A stretch of 64,000 nucleotides of DNA from Hormiphora californensis (Eukaryota > Ctenophora > Tentaculata > Cydippida > Pleurobrachiidae): contig CM035357.1 in NCBI GenBank assembly GCA_020137815.1, positions 3,816,496 to 3,880,495 of the forward strand. Reading direction: 5' to 3'. Shown piece by piece: positions 1 through 12,454 of the stretch. The translations under genes and the position numbers were made by a program. Below the pieces are notes generated by a model that was not told the DNA's origin, ran no database searches, and worked only from the letters and a program-made list of their open reading frames with translations. Each line of letters begins with the position of its first letter. The stretch's first letter is position 1.

Positions 1-612
1 ATGTATATCCCGGGGGTGCTTGCCAGCGCTGTGATTAGAGCTTCATAGCTCCCAGCCATATACTTCAGCATTATTCTCATGGAGCACAGTCAGAACATGT
101 TGAAGTCTGGCCTTGAATTTAGTTTTGTTTCGAAGCTCTCATAATAATATAATATCGATTGTATCCCATATCACACAGCAAGCTAATGTAATATGTAGTA
201 CCAACCGCTCTAACCAATCCCATCCCTCAGTAAGTTGATAAACGACTCCGCCCCTGGATCGGTGGATGAACGAGCCCTGAACTACCCCAGAACACGGCCG
301 CTCAACTACTTCATGATGCTGGAAAACCAAAACCTCGTTCTCAACTCTTGCCTTGCCATTGGTAATCACAATACTTTGCATTTGTATATGCGTCTCTTTT
401 AGCTTCTGTACATGTTTGTCAAAATGTCAAAATCATTTTCCCTCATTCACTCTGATCGGACCTGTGGAAACTATATGTCATCCAGAAGTCGTCGTCTAAA
501 CTCGTCATCCAAATTCTTTGTCCAAAATTCGTCGTCAAAAACTCTTAAACTCGTCATTCAAACTCGGTTGTCCAAACCAGCTTGGTGTGTTTTCACCTGC
601 CGTGTTTTCTAG
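1..612. other. Upstream intron or flank, no exon found
   Basis: Upstream of the first visible fimbrin exon, which opens after TTTTCTAG at 605-612. I looked on both strands for the preceding plastin exons (end of the EF-hand linker, start of CH1) and found none. A region near 480-560 repeats short TCGTC/CAAATTCGTC words. Taken as intron. Confidence 0.5.
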
Positions 613-3600
613 GTTGCCCAACTCAGAATGTGAGAGCAGAAGAACTAGCTGATGGGGTAAAGCAGTCTCAGCTAATTATGCTGTGGCAGATAATCAGGAC
701 AGGACTTGTATCTGAACTAAATCTCCGACATAACCCCGGGTTGAGGCATCTCCTACAGGAAAACGAGGGACCAGGTACAGCAGTGTTAACAATTATGAGA
801 TCAACTGAATATCAATTATGAGATCAATGAGATCTTTTACGGATTCCGAATTAGGGAAATATTTTATCAAATAGCTATAGACTCTGTTTCGTTAGGGTTA
901 GGACATAATAAATATTTTATACTTAGAAGTCAGGACAAATATTTGTTTGAAGAATTGAAGGCGATAACCATTTTTGATTGTTGTATTTTTTCAGCAAAAC
1001 TACTAGCACTCACAGCGGAAGACATTTTGATTCGGTGGGTGAACTTCCAGCTGAAGAGGGTTTGTGATAACAGGAGGATTCGTGGGTTCAATAAGGAGAT
1101 CCAGGATGGTACCGTGTACACGTACCTTCTGACTGCCGTAGCTCCCCAACAAACCGATCTTCTACCCCTTCAGGTTAGATATACAATGTGTACTAGTGTA
1201 TTATACAAAAGTTTTAGCCAGGCTCCATTTAGCTTAGGTTCGATTTAAGTGATTAGTTGTGTTTTAAGACATGTGCTCTTATCTGGATGCTTCGGTGGGT
1301 CTTTCTATCCACTGTTATAATACAGCTAGTGGTGTTCAATGCATATTGTCCAGCTTGATTCAGGAGGGAGAGCTCAAGGAGAGAGAAATCATGTTCATAC
1401 ATCGTATACAAGCCCTTCAGAGATGGTGTATAGATATAGTGCCTAAATTTTCTATACAATATTCTCTGTGAGGCCTTCTGTGGGGCCTTCCTGGCCCTTC
1501 AGACGCCTCGGTAATTTTTATTCATGAGCACAGCTTATAGTACATAACATACCATACATGTAGTATAATGGGTCTCTCCCACTCTCTCCCACTGATCGTC
1601 CTCTCTCTCCCAGTGCATCTCAATGAATAATGATACAATATAATATACCTACAGTCTCTCAATAATGATACAATATAATATACCTGCAGTCTCTCAATAA
1701 TGATCCAATATATTAACCTGCAGTCTCTCAATCTCGCCAGTCTAATGCATAACTACCAAAAATGAGACGGAAGCTTCAGTATAAACTAGTCGTGGAACGA
1801 TTCGCATACGGGGGTTCCAGGAATAATTCCTGGAACCCCCTCATACGAATTATGAAATGTCGAACGAGACAACGTTTTGGGGATGCAATAAAAGGAATGC
1901 TATAAACTCTGTATACAGTGGAATAATATGCGATTCAACAAGAATAACTGCATTATGTTTCATAATGCTATGTTTCCCCGCCAACCTTTATTTCCATAAC
2001 CATCTATATACCCTGCTAACTTAAATAATGCGCCAGTGGCGAGAAGTCCCACTAGCGCGCTCTCAGTAAACAGCCAGTCCAGCGGCAGATTATTTCCCAC
2101 TGGCAGGTTATTTATTTTTAACTCCTACGTAACATTCAAAGTGTGTGTAAATGATCAGTTCTTACTAAAATACAGAGGGAACACTATGTGCAACACTTAC
2201 ACACTACATTGGAGAGAAAGAAAGGACACATTCCGTCAATTACTCTCTCTTTATCTCCCCTTTTGTCTCACTATCTCTTTCTCTGTGTTATGTGTGACAT
2301 GCCCCTTATCAGGCTATTTCTTTCACTCTCTTTCCTTAGCAACTGCTTAGTAACTGTTACCAAACAGTGTACACTCAATTGTGAGGTGTTTTTAACTATT
2401 TCTCAGTTCTCTTTGTGTGTTTTGATTAGTGTTCTCTCTCTTGTTGGTGTGTAATACTTGAAATAAACAACTAAAGCAGGGTATATAACCCATAAACTCT
2501 GACCACTGGCACGTTATAGGTTTAAACCCCTCCGCCTCTCCCTCGGCTCCGCCTCGGGATCGTCGTCGTGATTTAAACCAGTTTATCCGCCAGCGGCGGA
2601 TAAACTCCAGCTAACTTCTCCCAGCGGCGCGCTGGGAGAAAGTTATCTGAAATAACGCGCCAGTGGCCAGAGTTTATGCCTCATATAATGTGAAGGCGGG
2701 ACAGACGTTTCCTATCATTTATGAATCACTCAAACCGTATAGAACAAATATTTTTGTTTTAGTAGCACTAAATTGCGCGCCACATTGCACGGCTCACATT
2801 TCCTGAAAACGTGCCATTGAATTCTTAATTGAATATTAGTACTGAAAAATCGTTGTTTCTCTACCGTTGTCCCTCGCGACTGAGCGTGTTACAGCCAGTT
2901 TTGTGACCGTGACACCTCACTAGTATGTAAAATTGTCGAATTCTAAACCCCTATGCCTTTTTGCAAAAAGCATCTGGGTGAATGCCTTCGGCATTCACCC
3001 AGGCGGGGAAAAAATTACCCCTGATCGGCGCGGTTGGTCAATTGTCAACTGAATAACCTGGATGGTTATATGTTAATAACGTCGGGGCATTGAGTTGATA
3101 AAATTGAATATTTAATTTCTCATTCAGGGCCCACGACACGGAATTTTTCCAGGGGGGGCCGGTGCGGAGCACCGGAATTTTTGAGAAGCGGCGCCGGAGG
3201 AGCAGCGGCAGGGGGTTTGGGGGCCGCAGGCCCCCAATGGGGTCCAGGGGTGAAGCCCCTGGTGGGGGTCTAGGGGGCGAAGCCCCCGGAAAAATTTTAG
3301 ACTTTTAACCGATTTTTACTCATTTTAGGCATTTAGAAGCCCATCTCCACCTTCTTTCTAATTACGTAGAACCTGTATGTCTTGAAGGGAGCACCAGAAG
3401 AGCAGCGGCAGGGGGTTTGGAGGCCGCAGACTCCCAATGGGGCCCAGGGGTAAAAATTTAGACTTTTTAACCGATTTTCACTCACTTGAGGCACGTAGAA
3501 CCTGTATTATATATGCCTGGAAGGGGGCGCAGCCCCCGAAAAATTTAGAATTTCAACTGATTTTCATGCATTTTTTACATTCTCTACGAAATATTTCAAT

Positions 3601-6600
3601 AAAATTTCCATGTTTGGTAAATCCCAGGGGGGGCCCGGCCCCCCCTGGCCCCCCCCGGTGTCGTGGGCCCTGTCATTAAACTCCAAGTATATTGTCTCAA
3701 ATGATAATCCCTGTGACGGAATTCCCCTATTTATCGATAACTTGCAGCCGTTATTATACGGGTCTCAAATATTTTTGAGATTGAAACCGGCGTAAACAAA
3801 AGCAGTCGTACTGTTGTGCCGGTGGTGACACCTAAAGTGCCCTTCACTAATCTATTTCCCCAGTCAGCAATCCATTATCCCAAGCACAACTGCTATCCCT
3901 ATATATATATTTCCAGCAACACCCGTTTTGATACTCCCTATTTCCCACCAACCACTGTTATCCCTATAACATTTCTCCCACCACCAGCAACACGACCTGG
4001 AAGAGCGGATGGAGCTGATACTGGAATACGCAGAGAGGTTGGAAGTCCGGGATTTCATCTCAGCCAGGGATATAATGAAGGGAAACATCAAGTTGAACAT
4101 GGCCTTCGTTGCGAACCTATTCAATAACTATCCGAGTCTGGATTGGGAGGTACTTGGACATCTGATTGATACAATGATGCTACTTTTTAGTGCTACAAGC
4201 TTGCTACATGCAGCAGCTCCTAGCTATAATAGAATAACTAGCATTTAATACTGTAACAGTTAATTGTTTTTCAGGACGATATCCATGCTATATAATTGCT
4301 GCTAAGCTACCTTTTCTTGCTAATTGATGCAATCACTCATATCCGGTGTGTTTTGGAAAAATATGTTTCAATTTGGAGCATTTTGCTAGGAGACAAATCT
4401 TCCAAAAGCTATATTGTACAGCTAAAATTCAAATTAATTTAACGTAGTTAAACTATTTAACAATTCCTGCAGGAACAAGAAGATCAGTACGACGATTTTA
4501 CCACGGATGCGGACGTTATAGAATTGGAAGTTGAGGAGACGCGAGAAGAAAAAAGTAAGTTCTGAGAAAATTAAACAGTTGTTTTCTTCCTGGAAAAGAA
4601 ATATATCTTTCAATTTTTTATAGGCTCTTTTCCTGTTTTCTGGCTCTTTTCCTGTTTCATATTTGTTCGAATAAACTAAATCTAGTCCAATTTAATTTCC
4701 ATGCAGGCTTCAGGCATTGGTTAAACAGTTTGAATCTCGGACCCGTAGTATCGTACCTCTTTGAGGACTTAAAAAACGGATATATCATTTTGCAGGTTAA
4801 TATTATATAGGTTACTCGAGTAACCTCACAGTCAACTATTATACCACATTTTGACACTAAATTTAATCCAATGCATCGATTTTCAGGTGTTCCAGCTGCT
4901 TCTAGGTGAAGATGAAATAGATCAAGATCGTGTAAACAGTCCTCCCTTTAAGACAGCCCATCTAATGAAGAGTGTCGAGAACTGTAATTACTGTGTAGAG
5001 TTGGGTCAGAAACTGGGATTTAAACTTATTGGATTTGGAGGTGAGTAGAATTGTTTTGTTATGATGAAATAGGGTCGAGCAAGGCAACAATTGAGGAGCA
5101 CAATTTTATGGTATTTTAGCTGCATACAGCAGTTTTTGGATTTGAAATTCCTCTTCACTTGACCAGATAATTCATACCGAGTATTCTTTTTCTTCTTTGA
5201 GCCTTGGTACTTCGTGGGTCGGTAATCGGTATACCTACATACAATATGTTCTTCTTCGAATCGAAAAAGAACATACCAACCACTGGAGATCAGTACCACG
5301 ATAACTCGACCGGAAATAGTGGTTCAAGTAGCCATCCGAAAATAATTTTATATCGCTCAACTTCAAAAATGTCAAACTATCCATAAATTTCCCACCGTTT
5401 CCCATGGTTAAAAATGTTTCGTTCTTCCGTGAAATGTAGTTAACCTGTCAAGTTAACCAGCTTCAATCCCAGGAAAATATTAAACCATCCAAAATTTCAT
5501 AACCTTTCCGGCTATGGCGTATTGGCGTATGATATGGTAGTATGGTAGTTAAGGTCGTGCGCACTTTTTGGCGCCATTTGGCGCCATTTTGGCGCCACGT
5601 GGCGCCACGTGGCGATATTTTAGCGCCAAATGGCGCCAAAATTTGGCGACTGCGCACAACCGCCAATTTGGCGCCAAAATGGCGCCAAGTTGGCGATTTT
5701 TTGGCGCCAAATAGCGCCACGTGGCGCCAAGTGGCGCCACGTGGCGATGGTAAATCGCCAAGTGTTGGCGGTATTTGGCGGTACCGCCACGTGGCGATGC
5801 GAATTTGTCTGAATAAACTGTGTCCATCGCCAAGTGGCGCCAAATTGGCGCCAAATTGGCGCCATGTACTTTTCACTCTTGGCGCCAAATTGGCGCCAAA
5901 TTGGCGCCACTTGGCGAGTGGGAACGTTCAGAAGCGGAAATTAACGGTAAAAGGGTCATGACCCTAAGTGACCAAATTTTGGCGCCAATTTTCGATTTTT
6001 TGGCGCCAAAAACCATTATTGGCGCCAAATATTATCGCCAATAAAAAATACCGGCGCCAAAACGCGATTTGGCGCCGGTTTTTTTGGCGCCAAAGCTCTT
6101 TTTGGCGCCGGCTTTTGGCGGTTCACTTGGGTGAACCCTAAAAAATTGGCGCCAATTCTGAAATTGGCGCCACCCATCCTTGACCCTAAGTTTTTGGCGC
6201 CAATTATTCATCATGTGACCCTTTTGTAATAAAATCGGTGCCAGAAACTCGTTGGCGCCAATATATAGCGCCAATTTTTGGCGCCAATTATTCATCCTGT
6301 GGCCCTTTCGTAACAAAATATTGGCCCAAAATGATGGAAATTGGCGCCAATTTATGGCGCCAATTTATGGCGCCACATGAAGTTTGTAATTTGCCGTCCG
6401 TAGAAATGCTTGGAGTGGTGATGATGATGGAGTAACCTATAAGCGTGCAACACTAGCGTGCAACAATTACCACTTTTGCCCGTGCGAATCAAGTGGTTGT
6501 TATGGCGGGTAGGCAAGGTCAACGGCGTGAATACTGCACGTGCATGTTGTTGGATGCGTGTTATGTGTTCGGGTGTTCCTGCCATCTACAACTGGGGTTC

Positions 6601-6851
6601 CCATGATTGCCAAAGCTTTCCTACCTATAGGTACGTACGCATGTACGTATACGTACCCCCGATACAGCTCCAGTTCTACGAATCTTTATCACCTGATTCA
6701 ATATATTTGAAGGGAACCTCTTCCTCAATCCTTATCACCATCCCTACCACTCTACCAACCTTTATATTCTTCAGCCCGACATGATGAAGAGATGGAGTGA
6801 GAGAGAGAGAAAAGAGAGAGAGAGCTGAGAGAAAGGGGAGAGAGAGACAGA

Positions 6852-6890
<39 letters not shown>

Positions 6891-6903
6891 GGACAGAGAG
6901 AGG

Positions 6904-6991
<88 letters not shown>

Positions 6992-9900
6992 AAGAGAGAC
7001 AGAGAGGCAGAGAGAGGGACAGAGAGAAAGATAGAGATTAAGATCAACGGAGGTACAGCCAACGGGGTTCGACTAACGTCTAACATGCAGGGTCCAACCA
7101 ACAGGCTTTCTTGTCCCTAAGATCGGTTACTTGACACTCCGTATCTTAATTTTCAATAATGTACCTAAATTACAGCCAGTACCTAATGTTAAATGGCATT
7201 CCTCCACGTTTGAAGGGCCCAGTTATAACTGGAAAGATGGTGTGACGAGTTTCGGGGTCAGACATTGTGACAGCTCTGACAGATCCTGACAGTGCGCTCA
7301 GATGGGGTCACGGCGCTAGACAGAAACTGAATGTTTTGTTTTTTTGGCGCCAATAATTGGCGCTAATAAATTGGCGCCAAAAAGTGGCGCTAACAACTAG
7401 CGCTCAAGGGTTAGTTAGCCGAAATTTTAAAGTTGGCGCTAATAATTGGCGCCAATTTTCCATCCTATGACCCTAAATATTCAACAAATTGGCGCCAACA
7501 GTTGGCGCCAACTTTCGCCAGAGTTGGCGCCAAAACTTAGGGTCAAGGATGGGTGGCGCCAATTTCAGAATTGGCGCCAATTTTTTAGGGTTCACCCAAG
7601 TGAACCGCCAAAAGCCGGCGCCAAAAAGAGCTTTGGCGCCAAAAAAACCGGCGCCAAATCGCGTTTTGGCGCCGGTATTTTTTATTGGCGATAATATTTG
7701 GCGCCAATAATGGTTTTTGGCGCCAAAAAATCGAAAATTGGCGCCAAAAATTGGTCACTTAGGGTCATGACCCTTTTACCAAATTAACCACCTCTTTGGC
7801 GCAATCTTGGCGCCAAATTGGCGCTGCTTGGCGATAGGCGCCAATTTGGCGCCAAGTGGCGCTGCTTAGCGCCAATTTAGCGCCAAATTGGCGATTGGAT
7901 ACAAATCGCCAATTTGGCGCCAATTTGGCGACTAGCGCCAATTTAGCGCCAATTTGGCGCCAAATGGCGCTACTTGGCGCCAATTTAGCGCCAAATTGGC
8001 GATTGGATACAAATCGCCAACTTAGCGCTAAATTGGCGATTTGTATCCAATCGCCAATTTGGCGCTAATTTGGCGCCAAGCAGCGCCATTTGGCGCCAAA
8101 TTGGCGCTAATTTGGCGCCAATCGCCATTTTGGCGCTTAGTTGGCGATTTTTATCCAATCGCCAATTTGGCGCTAAATTGGCGCTTAGTTGGCGATTTTT
8201 ATCCAATCGCCAATTTGGCGCTAAATTGGCGCCAAGCAGCGCCATTTGGCGCCAAATTGGCGCTAATTTGGCGCCAATCGCCATTTTGGCGCTTAGTTGG
8301 CGATTTTTATCCAATCGCCAATTTGGCGCTAAATTGGCGCCAAGCAGCGCCATTTGGCGCCAAATTGGCGCTAATTTGGCGTCAATCGCCATTTTGGCGC
8401 CAAATTGGCGCTAAGTTGGCGGCAATCGCCAAGCAGCGCTAAGTTGGCGATTTGTGTCCAATCGCCAATTTGGCGCCAAATTGGCGCTTAGTTGGCGGCA
8501 ATCGCCAAGCAGCGCCAATTTGGCGCTAAGTTGGCGATTTGTATCTAATCGCCAATTTAGCGCCAAATTGGCGCCACATGGCGCCATTTGGCGCCACTTG
8601 GCGATAGGAATTCCTCTGATGAACGTTATGAATATTTGGAATTTTAGGTACTATCGCCAATTTGGCGCCAATTTGGCGCCACTTGGCGATGGACACAGTT
8701 TATTCAGACAAATTCGCATCGCCACGTGGCGGTACCGCCAAATACCGCCAACACTTGGCGATTTACCATCGCCACGTGGCGCCACTTGGCGCCACGTGGC
8801 GCCATTTGGCGCCAAAAATCGCCAACTTGGCGCCATTTTGGCGCCAAATTGGCGGTTGTGCGCAGTCGCCAAATTTTGGCGCCATTTGGCGCTAAAATAT
8901 CGCCACGTGGCGCCAAATGGCGCCAAAAAGTGCGCACGACCTTAACTACCATACTACCTATGATATGGTCGAAATTTTTTCGTTCTTCCTGGAAAAACGG
9001 TTTCCACTTCCCATACTGCTAAAACCAAGCGATACCCCTCGTAATATCCCTCTTTGATATCCCCTGGGAAGTTTATACTTGACTGTAATAATTTTACTAA
9101 AACTTCTCTCACTGTATTTCACCCCTTCACCAGGTAACGATATCTGCTCGGGCAATAAGCTGGTGTTATCCCTGTTGTGGCAAATGATGCGATGTTACAC
9201 ATTGAGTTTGATGAAATCAAGGACTGGGAAACCGCTGGGGGAGGAGGAAATAGTTGACTGGTGCAACAAGTTAGTAAATCACACAATAATAACAAGTTAG
9301 TAAATCACACAATAATTGAAACATTTTATTTATTGACTAACTTGAACATATACACAACGAATGTACCCATAATCGGGCTTAGTTTGCTGGTAGGTATACT
9401 TTACCTTTCTCTGTCATACCGTACGTCTGATCGCTGAACAGTTATTTGCTACTTTATAATGTTACTTTAGATGACTACCATATTAGGCGTGGCACGGATC
9501 ACCTCATGAAGTGCCAGCACACGACTGGTCGCGGCCTACCCTCACCACAATTGTACCATGATCAAATTCCAATCAGGTTCAATTGCCAAGTACTGAAAAC
9601 ACGTTTCGCTTCCAAATTAAGACCATAGATTACCTAACACCGTTAATTTAAAGCTGAGAATTGATATTTAAAACTTGCACCTGTTCTCTAATCCCTGTTC
9701 TCTCTTGTGTAATAACAGCTCGTTAGCAGCTAAATAACTCCAATGCTGCACTACTAATCATTAGTCTCAATCCCACCCTGGCCCCGTATTGGCGAATTAA
9801 ATCTCGCCAGGTCAATATGAGGCCACATCGAGAGCAGTGAACCTATCAGCTGGGAGGGAGAGAGCACCCTTAAAAACACGCCTCCCCCGGGGACACAAAC

Positions 9901-12194
9901 ATTACCTAGACCACACATTTTGTTTACAACACTGATCCAAAGATGAAGTTCCTCGTCTCTCTCCTTATCGTGATCGCTACCCTCTCCCTCACCGTGGAAG
10001 CTGGGACCAACTGTGCAAGACTGAAGGGAGTCTACGCCGACTGCTTAATGAAGGGATACCCGTCCGACCTGGGGTGTGCTTCTACCAAGATGATGATGAC
10101 TGATAGAGAGATGAAGGTTGAGTGCAGGAAGACTGAAAGGAAACTGAGGAACAAGTGTGATTACAGCTGTGTTGAGGATGACGTGATGCTGGGCCGACCC
10201 AGACAGATCTAGAAGATATATGATATGATTGAATGAGATGATTAATTAGTTTCTGTGAAAATTGATTTGGTGTGTTTTATTTTGTCAATTAAAAAACATA
10301 AGGTAATCAAAAAGCAATCTAAAATGAAATGCTAAGTATCACGATCCTTCATTATCCTCTGTTTTGTGATCCCTGTCCTTTCCCTGTCCCTAATCTGTTT
10401 TGTTCCTGTCCTGTTCGCTTTCTACTTTGTTTTGTTCCTGTCCTGTTCGCTTTCTACTCTGTTTTGTTCCTGTCCTGTTCGCTTTCTACTCTGTTTTGTT
10501 CCTGTCCTGTTCGCTTTCTACTCTGTTTTGTTCCTGTCCTGTTCCTTTCTACTCTGTTTTGTTCCTGTCCTGTTCCTTTCCCTCTGTTTTGTTCCTGTCC
10601 TGTTCGCTTTATACTCTGTTTTGTTCCTGTCCTGTTCGCCTTCTACTCTGTTTTGTTCCTGTCCTGTTCGCTTTCTACTCTGTTTTGTTCCTGTCCTGTT
10701 CCTTTCCCTCTGTTTTGTTCCTGTCCTGTTCGCTTTATACTCTGTTTTGTTCCTGTCCTGTTCGCTTTCTACTCTGTTTTGTTCCTGTCCTGTTCGCTTT
10801 CTACTCTGTTTTGTTCCTGTCCTGTTCGCTTTCTACTCTGTTTTGTTCCTGTCCTGTTCGCTTTATACTCTGTTTTGTTCCTGTCCTGTTCGCTTTCTAC
10901 TCTGTTTTGTTCCTGTCCTGTTCGCTTTATACTCTGTTTTGTTCCTGTCCTGTTCGCTTTCTACTCTGTTTTGTTCCTGTCCTGTTCGCCTTCTACTCTG
11001 TTTTGTTCCTGTCCTGTTCCTTTCCCTTTGTTTTGTTCCTGTCCTGTTCGCTTTCTACTGATCTTTTTTGTTCCTATCATGTTCGCAGGTTCGCTTTCTA
11101 TTCTGTTTTATTTCTATCATGTTGCAACTTGTTCCTGTCCTGTTCCTTTCCCTCTGTTTTATTCCTGCCCTGTTATTCTATACACTCTACTCAGTTACCT
11201 CAAACAACTCATAAAATCACTTTCTTTTTCCCAGGAAAATATCGGCTGACAAGGTAAAGAAAGGTAGATCGTGCTTCAAAAACTTCCGGGATCCATCCTT
11301 GAAAAATAGTCAAGCACTCCTTGATATCATCGATGTAATTCAACCTGGGAGTATCGGATATGATCTGGTTTTGCCAAATAACACAGAAGAGGTAAGTGTC
11401 AATATTCTATCCGATTACATATCTGGTCAAAATGGGCCCATTTACGGCCATAACGCACCCATTCTCAACAATATGGGCCAATTTTCGCTGGTATACACCC
11501 ATAACGCGCCCATTCTCGCTGGTCATCTTAATAGTCAATATTATCAATCTGATTTATCAATTTCTCCAATCATTTCAGAACATGATGGACAATGCACGTT
11601 ATGCCCTGACCATGGCGAGGAAGATAGGAGCAATTGTGTTCGCACTACCTGAAGACATTGTGGAGGTAGTTATATCTATTTAACTAATTAATTAATAATA
11701 ATTAGTTGACATTGCGGAACTGGTAATTAGCTGTGGAAAACACCTGAGTTTCATTCGACTCGATTGGTTCTCCCGCGATCTATCTTATTAAAAAGATACA
11801 AATGCGTGGCGTGATGGTGATGATGTAGTATCCCACGTGCACATAGAGGGGGGTTGCCAAGGAGGTGCCATAGCCCCTACGCAGCGAGTGATTGAAGGCT
11901 GCACGTGCGGGTTGGTACAGCGGGTGAGAGGGGTGATTGTGGGTGAGGGAGAGCGTGGGGATTCGGGTCAACGGGTGCTCTACTTCAACGGGCTTTCTAG
12001 TACTACAATAATACCCGATTGATTTCCTTATTGGTTACCAATTAACTTTAATTAAACTAAGATACCTAATTGACCAATTAAGATACTTACCTAATTGACC
12101 TCTCTCTCAGGGTAACCACAAAATGTTGTGCCTCGTGTTCGCTCGGTTGATGAAAGTTGGCCTCACAGAATCCGATAGTCCTGCTCAATGCTGA
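613..12194 (+). CDS. Fim: Fimbrin/plastin, C-terminal 429 residues (10 exons)
   Basis: Actin-bundling protein with tandem calponin-homology (CH) domains; the EF-hands and first part of CH1 lie outside the window. Exons read with consistent phases: 613-774, 995-1173, 3988-4149, 4473-4554, 4707-4795, 4887-5040, 9134-9269, 11235-11391, 11579-11665, 12111-12194 (TGA). They give the end of CH1 (LIMLWQIIRTGL), CH2 (EDILIRWVNFQL, NMAFVANLFNNYPSL), CH3 (FRHWLNSLNLGPVVSYLFED, VENCNYCVELGQKLGFKLIG) and CH4 (LVLSLLWQMMRCYTL, IIDVIQPGSIGYDLV, ALPEDIVE). Every block aligns by eye to vertebrate plastins in order. All introns are GT-AG. The linker between CH1 and CH2 is shorter than in human plastins. Two introns are inflated by repeats (5041-9133 and 9270-11234), and a separate small gene sits in the second. 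Identity is secure; the start lies upstream of the window. Confidence 0.93.
1800..1851. repeat. Short perfect hairpin
   Basis: TTCGCATACGGGGGTTCCAG is followed by its reverse complement about a centre at 1825 (GGAATAATTCC). Arms are about 24 bases with one unpaired base. It lies in the 2.8 kb fimbrin intron and looks like a minimal non-autonomous inverted-repeat element. Confidence 0.7.
3125..3672. mobile_element. hAT-like non-autonomous element with CAGGGCCCACGACAC ends
   Basis: The ends are inverted: CAGGGCCCACGACACGG at the left and CCGGTGTCGTGGGCCCTG at the right. The element is flanked by TCATT on both sides (3120-3124 and 3673-3677), a candidate target duplication. The interior is GC-rich and repeats the block GGGGGTTTGGGGGCCGCAG and related hairpins near 3210, 3410 and 3620. 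No transposase reading frame is present. The CAGGG start resembles hAT-type ends, but the 5-base duplication is shorter than the usual 8, so the superfamily is tentative. Confidence 0.65.
6796..7030. repeat. (GA)n microsatellite inside the foldback loop
   Basis: Interrupted GAGA tract with occasional GAC units. It lies in the unpaired centre of the GGCGCC foldback. Several frames are open through it only because of the dinucleotide repeat. Confidence 0.9.
7262..7322. mobile_element. Short CTGTCTGGCGC-type inverted-repeat element, copy 1
   Basis: Contains CTGACAGTGCGCTCAGATGG and ends in GGCGCTAGACAG. It matches the dispersed small element at 20262-20312, 24076-24143 and 35540-35610. It has no coding content. 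Confidence 0.5.
9265..9316 (+). repeat. 26-bp tandem duplication of an exon end and its donor
   Basis: Copy 1 (9265-9290) spans the last bases of the fimbrin CH4 exon and its donor GTTAGT. Copy 2 (9291-9316) is an identical head-to-tail copy, which places a second identical donor 26 bases downstream. Use of the distal donor would add 26 bases and shift the frame. Confidence 0.9.
9943..10212 (+). CDS. Small secreted cysteine-rich protein nested in a fimbrin intron
   Basis: An intact 89-residue single-exon gene on the same strand as its host. Residues 1-20 (MKFLVSLLIVIATLSLTVEA) form a clear signal peptide. The mature part of about 69 residues has six cysteines and is rich in Lys/Arg/Met, consistent with three disulfides. 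A TTAAAA box lies near 9870 and the start context is AAAGATG. A polyadenylation-like ATTAAA is at 10288-10293. The GC content of the frame is higher than its surroundings, which supports coding. I do not recognise the family; small six-Cys secreted peptides include many unrelated defence, venom and signalling peptides, so no function is assigned. Confidence 0.7.
   Translation: MKFLVSLLIVIATLSLTVEAGTNCARLKGVYADCLMKGYPSDLGCASTKMMMTDREMKVECRKTERKLRNKCDYSCVEDDVMLGRPRQI
10400..11080. repeat. 32-bp minisatellite in a fimbrin intron
   Basis: About twenty copies of the unit TTTTGTTCCTGTCCTGTTCG + CTTTCTACTCTG, with shortened CCTTTCCCTCTG variants. It is pyrimidine-rich on the coding strand and ends about 150 bases before the acceptor at 11234. 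All three forward frames are open because a 32-base unit without stops cycles through the frames; this is not a gene. Confidence 0.95.
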
Positions 12195-12454
12195 TGACAA
12201 CTGGAACTTTTGACGAGCCGTCGAAATACCCCTGCTACTCAGATTGCTGCTGACTTTGGGGTCAGATGTACTGCGAACACTCTTTAAGAACATTATTTGA
12301 GATATCTGATAATGAAAGAGATAGCTGATTTTCAAGGTCGAGGAGTTTAAGTTTTGCTGCCCCTCCCGCTGTAATTGCTGCTTCTATATTTGGTTTTCAG
12401 AAAAACGAGAGAAGAAAAACGAGCAATATGTGTGGCGTGCTAAACGTTAAGTTA

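Larger units (their letters stand above)
5536..8958. mobile_element. 3.4 kb foldback element of GGCGCC palindromes, in a fimbrin intron
   Basis: The outer ends are inverted copies of GGTAGTATGGTAGTTAAGGT, continuing inward as GGTCGTGCGCACTTTTTGGC. TTAA (5549-5552 and 8942-8945) lies at the junction. The arms consist of dozens of copies of TTGGCGCCAA and variants (GGCGCTAA, GGCGACCAA) spaced about 10-20 bases apart, interleaved with CCACGTGGC. Longer stretches of the left arm (5553-5940, 5948-6215) recur inverted in the right arm (8640-8941, 7540-7775). The centre (about 6400-7320) is unique DNA with a (GA)n tract. No transposase is encoded; frames open across the array are low-complexity consequences of the repeat. 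A solo end is found at 24957-24981. Confidence 0.8.

Noticed and set aside
2036-2454. Two overlapping frames in the fimbrin intron
   Set aside because: Low complexity, no conserved motif, and inside an intron with no splice support.
6676-7120. RERE/SLSL proteins over GA tracts (also near 25600, 33800, 49000, 58800, 60200, 61400)
   Set aside because: Simple-sequence artefacts of (GA)n/(TC)n microsatellites.
5463-8952. Proteins with WRQIGAKLAPNWR repeats on both strands
   Set aside because: Direct consequence of TTGGCGCCAA arrays; every frame on both strands gives a similar repeat.
10329-11257. Plus-strand frames of 231-306 residues with FVPVLFALYSVLFLSC repeats resembling a multi-pass membrane protein
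   Set aside because: Produced by a 32-bp pyrimidine minisatellite inside a fimbrin intron; open in all three frames.
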